From NCBI GenBank assembly GCA_005765155.1, contig VCCP01000005.1, positions 1,178,001 to 1,242,000 of the forward strand: 64,000 nucleotides of DNA, given 5' to 3'. A program made the position numbers and the translations under genes. Numbering within the stretch: position 1 is the first letter of the stretch; the number at the start of each line of letters is the position of its first letter. Of the stretch, positions 38,924-49,460 are shown piece by piece. Below the pieces are notes generated by a model. It saw nothing but the letters and a program-made list of their open reading frames with translations, made no database searches and was not told the DNA's origin. Origin of the DNA: Zelopaecilomyces penicillatus (taxonomy: Eukaryota > Ascomycota > Sordariomycetes > Hypocreales > Pseudodiploosporaceae).

Positions 38924-41700
38924 TCAGTGCCTGCCAGCGGAGCTCGGATCAGGAAATTGAAACCCAGTTGGGAAGTTGGGCATCCCGTTTGGCAGTGTTC
39001 CAATTCCAAAAGGAAACCCGACCATTGGATGCTGGTGAGAAGCTTCCCCCTGGTGGCCGCCTCTCATATGTGAGCCATCATCCTCATCATCGTCTCGGCC
39101 ACGACGCCAGCGACCAGAGTCATCTTCCCTATGGCGTGTGGACTTAGGGCCATTGGAGCCTCCCTTGTCGGTTTGCATGCGGCGGCTGATTGCTTTAGAG
39201 GAAACGCCAGCACCAATCTCAATATCGGGCTCTTCAACAGTCATGCCACTCTCAATGGGGCGGCCACCGCTCCCGCCAAAAGGTGCTGTGAGCATCCATT
39301 TGCGATCCGCTTCTGTGAGCTTATGGATAGGAATGATGCTAACGCCCGAAGAATAGTCGCTGCAGTCTCTTGGGCCAAACCCGACGCCCCATCGTGTCTA
39401 TTGTGGTAGCTGGTTAGCAAGGCTAGCTATATTCAAGTGTTACAATACATAATGTGTTTTCGCAATCAACTTACTCGAAGGGGAATCTCAAGGTTCCTCG
39501 TGTCTTCTGTGGCATCCTTGGCGTTAATTGCGTCCTTGCGTGTAAGCATCTTCACGAAGGCGTGGCGTTTGTCCTTGTTGACAATGCAGGTCTGAACCGT
39601 GCCAAAGCGGGTGAAAAGGCTGCGCAATTCCGATTCCGAACATCTGGACATAAATGTTAGTCTTGACCGCATCATGTGGCATGGAGTGAAAAATGAAAGT
39701 GCATGTATAGATAAGCAGTAGTAAGAAATCACAACTCACGTAACACCTCCTACGAAGAGAGTTCGACTCAAGACCTTGATATGGCCAGCTGGGAGAGTTT
39801 GATCGTACTCGATCCATTTTTCCTGCTGGGTATCAAGGGATGGAGAGGGGCTGCGACCGTAATGTCCTTGAGGACTACGTTGACGGTAATCATTTCCTCT
39901 TCGGCCATCGGCTCGACCACGTGCGGGGGAATTGCGACCAAAGTCGGGTCTATCACGGCCACTGCGAGGCGAGCCACGAGAATTCCAGCCCCGGTCGGGG
40001 GACCGTGACCGTGACCGTCCGCGATATCTAGGCGGTGATCTTACGGCGTTTTGATAACCCTGGTCACGCATGTTGTCTGGCAAGGGCACTGCAGCTCCGG
40101 CAGCCCACGGTTGCTGCTGGTTTGGAGGGAATACGCCTTGTGCTGTGGGTAGAGGAGCACCGGGATGTTGTGCAGCGGCAAAGCCTCCAGCCGAGCCGGC
40201 GGGAGCCATGCTCTGAATCAAAGCCGGGATCTTATCAAATGGGACACCTTGCTCGGCCAACGCCTTGATCAGGAATATCTGCTGTTGTGTGTTGGGATCT
40301 AAGCCTGGTGCAGCTGGAGCAGCGGGCACTGACGGACCTGCCCCATACATACTATGTGCCGGTTGATTACTCGCATGATTTGGTACAGCAGCGGATGGAG
40401 CATTTTGACCAAGAAGCTGAGTCAATGAGAACGGCAGAGATGTCATGTTTACAGGCTGTGAAGCCGGAGGATACGACTGGGGAGGCTGATGCTGGGGAGG
40501 CTGCGCTTGGGGGACAGATGATGAAGATGCCACGGGCTGCGGCAGAGTATACGGCGCCACTGGAGCTGGTGGAGCTTGATGGCCTGTGGTAGATGTGGTA
40601 TTTTGACGAGCAATGTTAGCTAGGGCTTCGAGAATAGATGAACCATTTGGCGGTGCAGGCTTGGCCTGGTTTTGCATATTTGCCAATGCATTTTGCGGTG
40701 GGCTGCCTGGTGGAGTGGTCGATGTTTCTATTCACAAGACATGTTAGGAAGTGCTATTCTACCTCGGTTGTTCCATGTGCGCCGAAACAACGACAGCCAT
40801 TGACAAGAAAGGATAAGAGGACAGGCCGGGAAGGCTGGCCAGCTTGAGGGCAAAAGTTGGGAGGAAGACATACTTGGTGGTGAAGCATTTACTTTCTCCT
40901 TGAAAGACTCTAGCATAGATGCTGGGAAGGTTTGGCCCTTCTCCCAGATGTCAAGGAGCTTCTTAATCTTTTCCTACATTTGAGAAAGAAAAATAAGTAT
41001 ATGCAACCGTTTATCAATATTCGAGTTATGTAAAATGTTAATGGCAGATGACTGTTGTGGGCCAGTCCATTCGGCACTGGTTCTTATCTTTTTGCATTCC
41101 TTTGGCAGCCATGGACTCGGGTACCAAGCCGCGGCAGCAATTGCGTACAGAACCTCGCTATCATGGATTGATTTTTGGAAGTTTACGGCCGGAGTGTTGT
41201 TGGAAAACTTATCACAACTCAAAGAGCAACGTACCTTTTGATCTTCGGGGGCGGACTGAAGAATATCATTCATCAACACGGGCATCAACTCCGTCACTCG
41301 GTGGACACCAGCGGCATAGGTGCCATCCTGGGAGCTGTTTATTGGCTGCCCTTGAGACTTTGCCTGCTCGAGCCATTTGCGGGTTACAGAGTCTACGACG
41401 TAGAGAACCCCCAACTTGTGTGTTCCAGGCGCCTTCTTGAAGTGTGTATATATTTTCTGGATGAGGACGGATTCAGACTGCAAAAATAGCGATACGTTCA
41501 TTAGCTGCGATGCGGATTTATAGCGACTAGAGAGTGCAAGTCTTATCATGGGAAAGTCTCAGCGAGAATGGATTCCTTACCTGAATGTTGGCAACACAGA
41601 GAGATGTTAGGCTAGTGATACGAGAGCCAGATACGCCGGGTGGTTTCAAATTCAGCATGGCCTGGAGGCCAGCTTCCAAGTCTGCTACTGCGGAAGCCAT
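38924..41700 (-). CDS. Nrd1/Seb1-like CID and RRM transcription-termination factor
   Basis: Nuclear RNA-binding protein of the Nrd1 (budding yeast)/Seb1 (fission yeast) family, which binds the RNA polymerase II C-terminal domain and guides termination and 3' processing. Exons (minus strand) 41700-41581, 41477-41235, 40973-40874, 40727-39740, 39643-39475 and 39397-38924 give 697 residues with all phases matching. Residues 1-150 form the CTD-interaction domain (IYTHFKKAPGTHKLGVLYVV, DSVTRKWLEQA). A Pro/Gln/Ala-rich linker follows, then an Arg-Ser stretch (RGRSRSRSPDRGW), and an RRM from about 475 with RTLFVGGVT and KDKRHAFVKM as RNP motifs. After it comes the family-specific segment TRWGVGFGPRDCSDYSSGVS. 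The C terminus is Gly/Pro/Asp-rich. The start was chosen because MASAVADLEAGLQAMLNLKP opens the domain directly. Confidence 0.92.
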
Positions 41701-43738
41701 AATGTCGAGACGAGCAACGTCCGATCAGTGGAAGAAGAAAACTCTGCGACGCGACAGGCAGTCGCCTAAAACGCTGATACTAGGCTACAGCTGATGCAAC
41801 CAAATGGAAGACTCGAGTGTGCTCGAGATCAGCTGCTCTGTCCCTTTGGCGTCTAGTCACTAGCGAGAGGTCTTCAATCGAAATGCCTGAAGTCTAGGTC
41901 CACGTCTTCCTGTCCCGACGTGCCAGCGACAAATACCTTCTTACAGAAATATAAAGTGCTAGAGTACGGAGAGAGCGGCCTGTAGTGTGTGCACGAAGCA
42001 AACTAAACACGGTAGTACGAGTACGTGGTGTTGGTCGAGGTTGGTGTGAAAGGGAAAAAAATCTTTCTACTGTGGCGAGAGAAAAAGCGCGTAAACGCGA
42101 CAGGGTCACAGAGACTGGCAGCAACCGTTGGCAAACCTGCCTATATGAGCTGTCGCAGATTCTAAATGATGAGAGCGAGCCGAAATACGACGTGGAGGAA
42201 GAGAAGGCGACGTTGTCTTCTCGAAAGGCTCTAGGCGCGCAGTCCACTGAAATGGTGGCGATGGGAGAAAGTGTGTGTAGATGTAGGGGGAGAAAGAACA
42301 AGATTGTCAGAGGCGGGTTGCGAAAGCATTTTAAGAGGGCGAAAGGCCACTGGAAACGTTGCCTACTAGTAAGCTTTGGCGCTGCGCCAGTGCCAAACCA
42401 CCATAACCTAAATCCCAGTCACGCGGCCACTCACCAGTACGTACCTGCCAAGGCAACAAGGTTGCAAAACTTTCCACAGTGAAGGATTACTAAGCCGCCA
42501 CATCCTCATATTCTCCATTGTCTGTCTTTGTCACTGCCGGAGATCAACCGCGACCGACTTCCGTTTGTCGTATAATCCGGTCACGCCTGAGGTTATCATC
42601 TGGAGATGGATGGGATTCATCTGTATAGTTCGGCTATTGTAGCCGGACGAAAGGATGGGGTTTTTGACTGAACCGATATTGATGTGTCACAAGCTTACGG
42701 CCCAGGTAATGCTTGGGTTTCAATCATTTGGACATGCGATATTACCAGCGAGTGTGGCTTGATGGACGAAACAACGGTGAATGGGAACAGCGGTGTTTGT
42801 GTTTTGAACGGAACATTACAAGCATGCATACCTAGTCGCTATAGATTTCACAAACAGAAATAAATGGACCATTACATGAATATATTAACCCCGTATGGAA
42901 GCTTTTCGTAGCATCCATCTGTCATTTGTGGGAGATGACTTTTACTGTATCGCACATCTACTTTGGCCGAGGTCAGCAGAGGGGGCCTAGGTCGATTAAC
43001 CAATAGTTAAGTAGCGCCTCTGCGGTGGATGCAAAGTTCCTGTCACTAATAAGCTGATATGAAATGATTGTCTTCATTATTCAGATAACTGAATGGTTTG
43101 TGTGATTTGAACATCTTCCCCCAGGACTTGCGATGTTTTATTCAGGATGAGCTAAATGAGTGAGCGTGCCGCAATTTAGCACTAGACACTTTCCCTCTCT
43201 TTATCAGATTTACACATATTTCAAGCATTGTAGCTTACACTACATTAAGGCCAGTCCATGTTCGAAGCAGTTGCAAAATGCTCGTCATCCCGCCGCGGCT
43301 TGTTGCTCGGCGTCTCTCTAAAACCTCAAAATGTTTGGGTGGGGCTGCCGGAGATATGGAAGTATCCGGGCGTGTTGAGTGTCAGTTTGGTGGGGAAGAT
43401 TATTGTAGCGCGTGTAAAAGCTGAAAGGGTTCCAGCCCATCGTGTGGCTGCATCGGTGCCTGCAATGTGAGGTGATGTAACAACACCCACTGTATTAACA
43501 CTGGTTATAGGTGCATCATGTCCTTGTGCCGTACTGTAGGCGGTGTCCAGTCAGTGTAACGGAGCCCCCGAACGGCTCCCGTCCGAGGTCCAACATCGGC
43601 CATTGAGCGTAATTTTTTTTCTCTCACCCTACCCGAACGGATCACCTGGCAACCAAGCGCTGCGTCTTTTAACCTCCCTCATCCACCTTCCTCCTACTCA
43701 CGACCTCCAACCTCTCCTCACCTATCCACACATTCACA
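41701..43738. other. Intergenic region between divergent genes
   Basis: About 2 kb separating the minus-strand Nrd1-like gene from the plus-strand citrate synthase gene, so both promoters lie here. The last 120 bases before citrate synthase are C/T-rich (CCACCTTCCTCCTACTC), typical of a strong fungal promoter and leader. No gene supported. Confidence 0.5.
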
Positions 43739-45453
43739 ATGGCTTCTGTCGCACGCCTTAGCAACTCTGCCCTGAGGGCCTCCCTTCGAAACCCTGCCTT
43801 CAATGGCCAGGCTTACAACGTCGTCCGCTGCTACTCTGCGAAGACCCAGGTAAGCCGGCTCAACGCAATGCACTCTTGCCGTGGCCATCCTGCGCCGACT
43901 TTCGCATCTCTACGTCAATGGACTGTCAACTTACACTAGTCGTATTATAGACCCTCAAAGAGCGCTTTGCCGAGATCCTGCCTGAGAAGATTGAGCAGAT
44001 CAAGGCCCTCCGAAAGTCAGTCACATCATATCCCAACAGTGGCATCACCCCCCTCGCCCATTACACCGCATGAATGCTGACCAGGCTTCTTCCCCCATTA
44101 TAGAGAGCATGGCTCCAAGGTCATTGACAAGGTGACGCTCGACCAGGTCTATGGTGGTGCCCGTGGCATCAAGGCCCTTGTCTGGGAGGGTTCCGTCCTC
44201 GACTCCGAGGAGGGTATTCGCTTCCGTGGCAAGACCATCCCCGAGTGCCAGGAGCTTCTGCCCAAGGCCCCCGGTGGCAATGAGCCTCTCCCCGAAGGCA
44301 AGTCACGCCGCTTACATGCCTTTCTCAGGTAGACTAACAGTTCTCCCACAGGTCTTTTCTGGCTTCTCCTGACTGGCGAGGTTCCTACTGAGCAGCAGGT
44401 CCGTGATCTCTCTGCCGAGTGGGCTGCTCGCTCCGACATTCCCAAGTTCGTCGAGGAACTCATTGACCACTGCCCTACCGACCTTCACCCCATGGCCCAG
44501 TTCTCTCTGGCCGTCACTGCTCTCGAGCACACCTCTTCATTCGCCAAGGCCTATGCCAAGGGTATCAACAAGAAGGAGTACTGGGGTTACACCTTTGAGG
44601 ACTCCATGGATCTGATTGCCAAGCTGCCCAACATCGCTTCTCGTATCTACCAGAACGTGTTCAAGGGCGGCAAGGTTGCTCCTATCCAGAAGGACAAGGA
44701 TTACTCCTTCAACTTTGCTAACCAGCTTGGCTTTGGCGATAACGCCGACTTTGTTGAGCTGATGCGTCTGTACCTCACCATCCACACCGACCACGAGGGT
44801 GGCAATGTCAGCGCCCACACAACCCACCTTGTCGGCAGCGCTCTCAGCTCCCCTTTCCTGTCCCTGGCTGCCGGCCTCAATGGCCTTGCTGGTCCTCTGC
44901 ACGGTCTCGCCAACCAGGAGGTGCTCAACTGGCTGACCGAGATGAAGAAGTCAGTTGGCGATGATCTTAGCGACAAGGCCATCACTGACTACCTCTGGTC
45001 CACCCTCAACGCTGGTCGTGTTGTTCCAGGCTATGGCCACGCTGTGCTCCGCAAGACTGACCCTCGCTACATGGCCCAGCGCAAGTTCGCTCAAGGTACG
45101 TTTGACATCATAACCCGACAGCTAGAGTTTACGCAATGACTGACCCCCATACAGAGAAGATGTCCGAGGACCCCATGTTCAAGCTCGTCAGCCAAGTTTA
45201 CAAGATCGCCCCTGGTGTCCTGACTGAGCACGGCAAGACCAAGAACCCTTACCCCAACGTTGACGCCCACTCTGGTGTGCTTCTCCAGTACTACGGCCTG
45301 ACTGAGGCTAGCTACTACACCGTTCTGTTCGGTGTGTCTCGTGCTATTGGTGTCCTGCCCCAGCTGATTCTTGACCGTGCTTTCGGTGCCCCCATCGAGC
45401 GCCCCAAGTCCTTCTCTACTGAGAAGTGGATCGAGATCGTCAAGAAGCTGTAA
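43739..45453 (+). CDS. cit1: Citrate synthase, mitochondrial
   Basis: Condenses oxaloacetate and acetyl-CoA to citrate, first step of the tricarboxylic acid cycle, in the mitochondrial matrix. Exons 43739-43849, 43951-44015, 44104-44297, 44352-45095 and 45155-45453 give 470 residues. The N terminus is a mitochondrial presequence rich in Arg, Ser and Ala, with probable cleavage near VVRCYSAKT. Catalytic residues are in GPLHGLANQE (His), VVPGYGHAVLRKTDPRY (His) and NVDAHSGVLLQYYG (Asp). Intron 3 (44298-44351) has a GC-AG boundary: the exon ends GAAG and the intron begins GCAAGT; only this splice keeps the conserved LPEGLFWLLLTGE. The strongly C-biased codon use indicates high expression. The next gene downstream encodes a mitochondrial citrate carrier. 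A peroxisomal citrate synthase or 2-methylcitrate synthase is unlikely given the presequence, though the latter also has one. Confidence 0.95.
44298..44351 (+). other. GC-AG intron in citrate synthase
   Basis: This 54 bp intron starts GCAAGT instead of GTAAGT, has a branch-like GACTAAC at 44333-44339 and ends CCCACAG. The surrounding exon bases (AAG before, GT after) fit the strong consensus that GC donors usually need. A GT donor four bases on would break the reading frame. Confidence 0.88.
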
Positions 45454-47213
45454 ATGACACCGAAAAAAATGATGATGGTATAGACTGGAGCAATTTCTCT
45501 GGAGACCCCCACAGGGTTGTTTAGGAGGAGCATGAACCGGCTGGGAAGCGCGCGGAATAGACAGTCTGTGGGCGACACAGCGGATACCAAACTGGCGCTA
45601 AATTTGTACAATACACGGAACTGTTTGTTTCCAATTGGAATAATGAGATGATACACCAGCTACAACATGATTGTTAACGACACTTAGCACTATATTGTAG
45701 CCATGACGTATTGTGAATGTGGTTGAGCTGTTGTAGTGGGATGGGCGTCTGTGCGAAATCGGAGCCCAATGCGCAAGTGTCTGTATCAAGGTGTCGGCAG
45801 CTCGACTTGGAATATTTCTTCTGGAATTCTCCAACAACCTGCGATGTAATGAGAAAAGCTACAGTCCCCTATTTGCATAGAGCACGTATTGCAGTTTCTG
45901 TACAGTACCAAGGTCAGCGGTAGTAGGTGTAAGTGCTCACCGTATCCAACTGAAAAGATATCTCAGACCTATCTTGCCCGTAAGCGAATCCGATTGGCAG
46001 ATACATGTCTCAAACCCAATATTGAATTTTTCTTCGTCATTTCGGATCGTCAACAAAGCTATGATTAGCACCATATCTGCAAACCGCTGTGGCTAGCTAG
46101 CCTAGCTGTTGCAACCCCCCCTGCCAAACCCGTGGTTGGTGGTGCCAACGATCTCGGAGGACTCAACAATTAGCAGGGCGTTGAGAGATCCCCCAATTTT
46201 TACTTTTTCGCGACACAGCCCACCCAAAAAAAAAATGAATGTGTCGGGCTACGCAGGGAACCGGGAAGAAAAAGATACGGTCTACGAATGGGTACAAGGG
46301 GATGGATTTTAACCGTCTCACCGAAAAGAAAAGAATGCCATGGTGCTAAAGGCTGACCTCTCGTCCTCATTTATTCCCCTTTCGTTTGTTGACTGTGCGA
46401 TCGGTGTTATCAGTCAGATATTACCGCTTCTGAGGTCAGCGTATTCGCTTTCCTCTCTTCGGTTCTTTTTCCTTCGTACGGAGTACATACTTACACACAT
46501 GTCTACACACTGCACATACACATGCCAAATACACATTGCTCTCACCCACTCTTCTCCAACTTTTCCTCAATCCCCATTATTCTCGCACAGCGAATAGCGG
46601 AGCCAATGCACCAATATACCCTCTTCCGTCACAGTAGACGTCCATAGTTGTAGCCTTAGCCCGGCCAACAGTGGGGAGTTGAGCCCCATCCATTGGAAAC
46701 TGGAACCCCAGGGGGACCTTTGCACCTGTAGAGATACTGTGCCACACTGTTCAGCGGGTGCGGGACATGCACAGAGGGCCGCCCCAGCGGGTAACTCAGC
46801 AAGGCAAAGGCGCTAATCTCATCCACTGCCACCCAGCCAAAGCTCCCCAGGAGGTCCTCCCCAGCTCTTGCGGGCAAAGCGAAGCACGTGCTAAAACCAG
46901 ACCACCACCTGCCCCAGCTTGCTCGGGGCAATCACGGACTTGCGACGATTCTGCCCCCATCACCCATCATCTACCTCGGCCATCAGCCATATCCATTCCA
47001 TCCTCCATCTTCGACGTAACCTCGCTTTTCGCATTCTCCATCAACTCTTCTGCCTTTGTGTGCTCGAAGCATTCAACTGAGCATATCATTGTCGCTGCGC
47101 AATTGTCTCGTTTCAAGGTCCATTTTCCTAGAACCTCCGTTCTTCCCCCCCTTTAGCGAAGACGCACCTTGTTCCCTTGGTCAGGGCCCCGACACCGTCA
47201 CCACCTCGAAACC
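45454..47213. other. Intergenic region between citrate synthase and the citrate carrier
   Basis: About 1.76 kb. The first 450 bases are likely the citrate synthase 3' region. A dispersed motif TACGGAGTA lies near 46478-46488. The last 300 bases before the carrier ATG are pyrimidine-rich and form its probable leader. No gene supported. Confidence 0.5.
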
Positions 47214-48383
47214 ATGGTCGCAACCGCCAGTCTCTCAAGTCCCGTCGCCGGTGACAAGCTGGAGAAAAAGCCCATCAAGTTCTCCAACTTGCTGCTTGGT
47301 GCCGGGCTGAACATGTTCGAGGTCACCACCCTGGGCCAGCCACTCGAGGTTGTCAAGACCACTATGGCTGCCAATCGTGGTGACAGCTTTGCTACGGCCC
47401 TGAACCGTATTTGGGCGCGAGGTGGTCCTCTTGGCTGTAAGTAAAACCATAATATTTTTTTGTCTCCGTGGCTATCACGCTGTCTCTGTGATTTCCAACC
47501 TCTTCTCTGCTCGAAATGGCCAGTTGCAACATAGATTAATCTGACAATTGTTCTTCGCTACTATAGTTTACCAAGGTCTCATTCCCTGGGCTTGGATCGA
47601 GGCTTCCACCAAGGGTGCTGTCCTGCTCTTTGTTGCTTCCGAGGCCGAATTCTATGCCCGGAACGCTGGTGCTTCTGAATTCGGAGGTGGTATTATTGGT
47701 GGCATCACTGGTGGTGTCGCCCAGGCCTATGCCACCATGGGCTTCTGCACTTGCATGAAGACTGTCGAAATCACCAAGCACAAGATGGCTGCTACTGGTG
47801 TTGCACCGCAATCCACCTTTGCAACTTTCATGGATATTTACCGCAAGGAGGGCATCCGCGGCATCAACAAGGGTGTCAACGCTGTCGCTATTCGCCAAAT
47901 GACCAACTGGGGTAGCCGATTTGGTCTCAGCCGATTGGCAGAGGGCTGGATTCGCACGGCTACTGGCAAGCGTGATACCGACAAGCTCGCCCCATGGGAG
48001 AAGATCATGGCCAGTGGTCTTGGTGGTGGCCTGAGCGCCTGGAACCAGCCTATCGAGGTCATTCGTGTCGAGATGCAGAGCAAGAAGGAGGACCCTAACC
48101 GGCCCAAGAAGATGACGGTCGGAAATACCTTCAGATACATTTACCAGAGCAACGGTCTCAAGGGTTTGTACCGCGGTGTTGCTCCTCGAATTGGTCTTGG
48201 TGTCTGGCAGACCATTTGCATGGTGGCCTTTGGTGACATGTGAGTAACGCCCAGCCTTTCTTACACCAGATTGTGGTATACACTTGATTATGGTGCGATC
48301 AGCTGCTAACGGAACATTCTTTGAATAGGGCGAAGACGTATATCGAAAAGATGACTGGCGATAAGGTCACTGCCAAGCATTAA
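47214..48383 (+). CDS. YHM2: Mitochondrial citrate/2-oxoglutarate carrier, Yhm2 type
   Basis: Inner-membrane carrier of the SLC25 family; yeast Yhm2 exchanges citrate for 2-oxoglutarate and was also described as a mitochondrial DNA-binding protein. Exons 47214-47436, 47567-48239 and 48329-48383 give 316 residues. Three carrier repeats are seen; the usual PX[DE]XX[KR] signature is present in variant form as QPLEVVKTTM, CMKTVEITKHKM and QPIEVIRVEMQSK. The blocks RGGPLGFYQGLIPWAWIEAS, GINKGVNAVAIRQMTNWGSR and GLYRGVAPRIGLG strongly match my memory of the Yhm2 subgroup rather than Ctp1. Intron phases fit (phase 1 and phase 2). It lies 1.76 kb downstream of citrate synthase on the same strand, which suits a joint role in citrate supply to the cytosol for lipid synthesis and NADPH. 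Confidence 0.95.
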
Positions 48384-49460
48384 AAGGCGTTTTATTTTGG
48401 GACTCGGCACATGTCTGCGAATGTTGCACAATATTTCTTATATGTTGAGGTCAGAAGCAACCATGCAGGTGCATTTGCTCTGGTCGATATTCTGGAGGCC
48501 GATGTCTGTCTGGTTCTGTGCAGGAACCATTTCCGGGTCGACGGGTGACGGCCTGCCAATTCCTCTGGGAACAGCGTGTAGTGTATCTTGTCAGTTTTCT
48601 TAGGATTTTGCGTTTTGTTGTTGTAGAAATGCTCGTGATGAAACGAGGCGCCAGAGGCGAAAATAGACAGGGAAAAGAGCATCACTCGATTAAAGCTGTT
48701 CAATATGCCTTTGGTGAAGATGTGTACTGGTGATAAAAAGTCAGCAGTATAAGACTGACTATCTTGATTTCCTATGATGATTGGTGACCCTTCTCCTGGG
48801 CCGTAAACCCTAGCATGAGCTAGCTTGTCTGAAGCGTCTTGTCAATTCTGGAGCTCTGGGCCTACATTTCTTACCCTACAGTTTCGATGACAATTTCGGT
48901 ATCCTGACGGTATGCAGTCGGTTCTGAAGAACCACTAAATTAAATCGACTTGATATAGATTAAAGACCCCAGCTTGCCTATGGCAGCAACCTTGTATTAA
49001 TGCGACCCTTCTCAACTCACCATTTCCACATCGTTTTGGCTAGAGGTAATCACTGCTGGTCAAGAGCACGAAATAATTGGACAAAAATAGAGGTTGGGTC
49101 ATATTTTTTTTTAAACAAAGCGTCAATTACAAATTGCACCAAATCTTTAAAAGCAACAATAGAGTTATTGTAACTACTAAAACATCTTGAGATTTAAGCG
49201 ACTTTTTTACCTCTTAATCAGATAGTTTTTCAAGGTTAATAAACATCTAATATCATAGAGCAAAATAAGTTATAATGTCTATATCGTTGTTCTCATAAGA
49301 AGTGCAGTAATACAGCCTACCCTAGCTATAACTTTAGTCCCAAGATATTTGTTGCAAACCAGGTAGTTAAAAGGGTATATACTACTTAAGCAACAAGCTC
49401 ATCTAGTGTAAATATGTTCAAACAATATGCAAAGCTGTGAAGGTAGTAACATTCACGTTT
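48384..49460. other. Intergenic region between convergent genes
   Basis: Shared 3' region of the carrier gene (plus) and the large WD40 gene (minus). The first part is ordinary; from about 49080 it becomes strongly A/T-rich (see the AT-rich island). No gene supported. Confidence 0.5.
49080..49460. other. AT-rich island, RIP-like
   Basis: Composition drops sharply to mostly A and T, with many TTAA, TATA and AAATA strings, against near 50 percent GC around it. This looks like RIP-mutated or decayed repeat DNA but no element ends are visible. A simple A/T-rich terminator region is the alternative. Confidence 0.5.

Noticed and set aside
43850..43950. Continuation of the citrate synthase first exon through 43939
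   Set aside because: The GTAAGC donor and TTATAG acceptor join AKTQ to TLKERFAEILPEKIEQ, the conserved sequence; read-through hits a stop.
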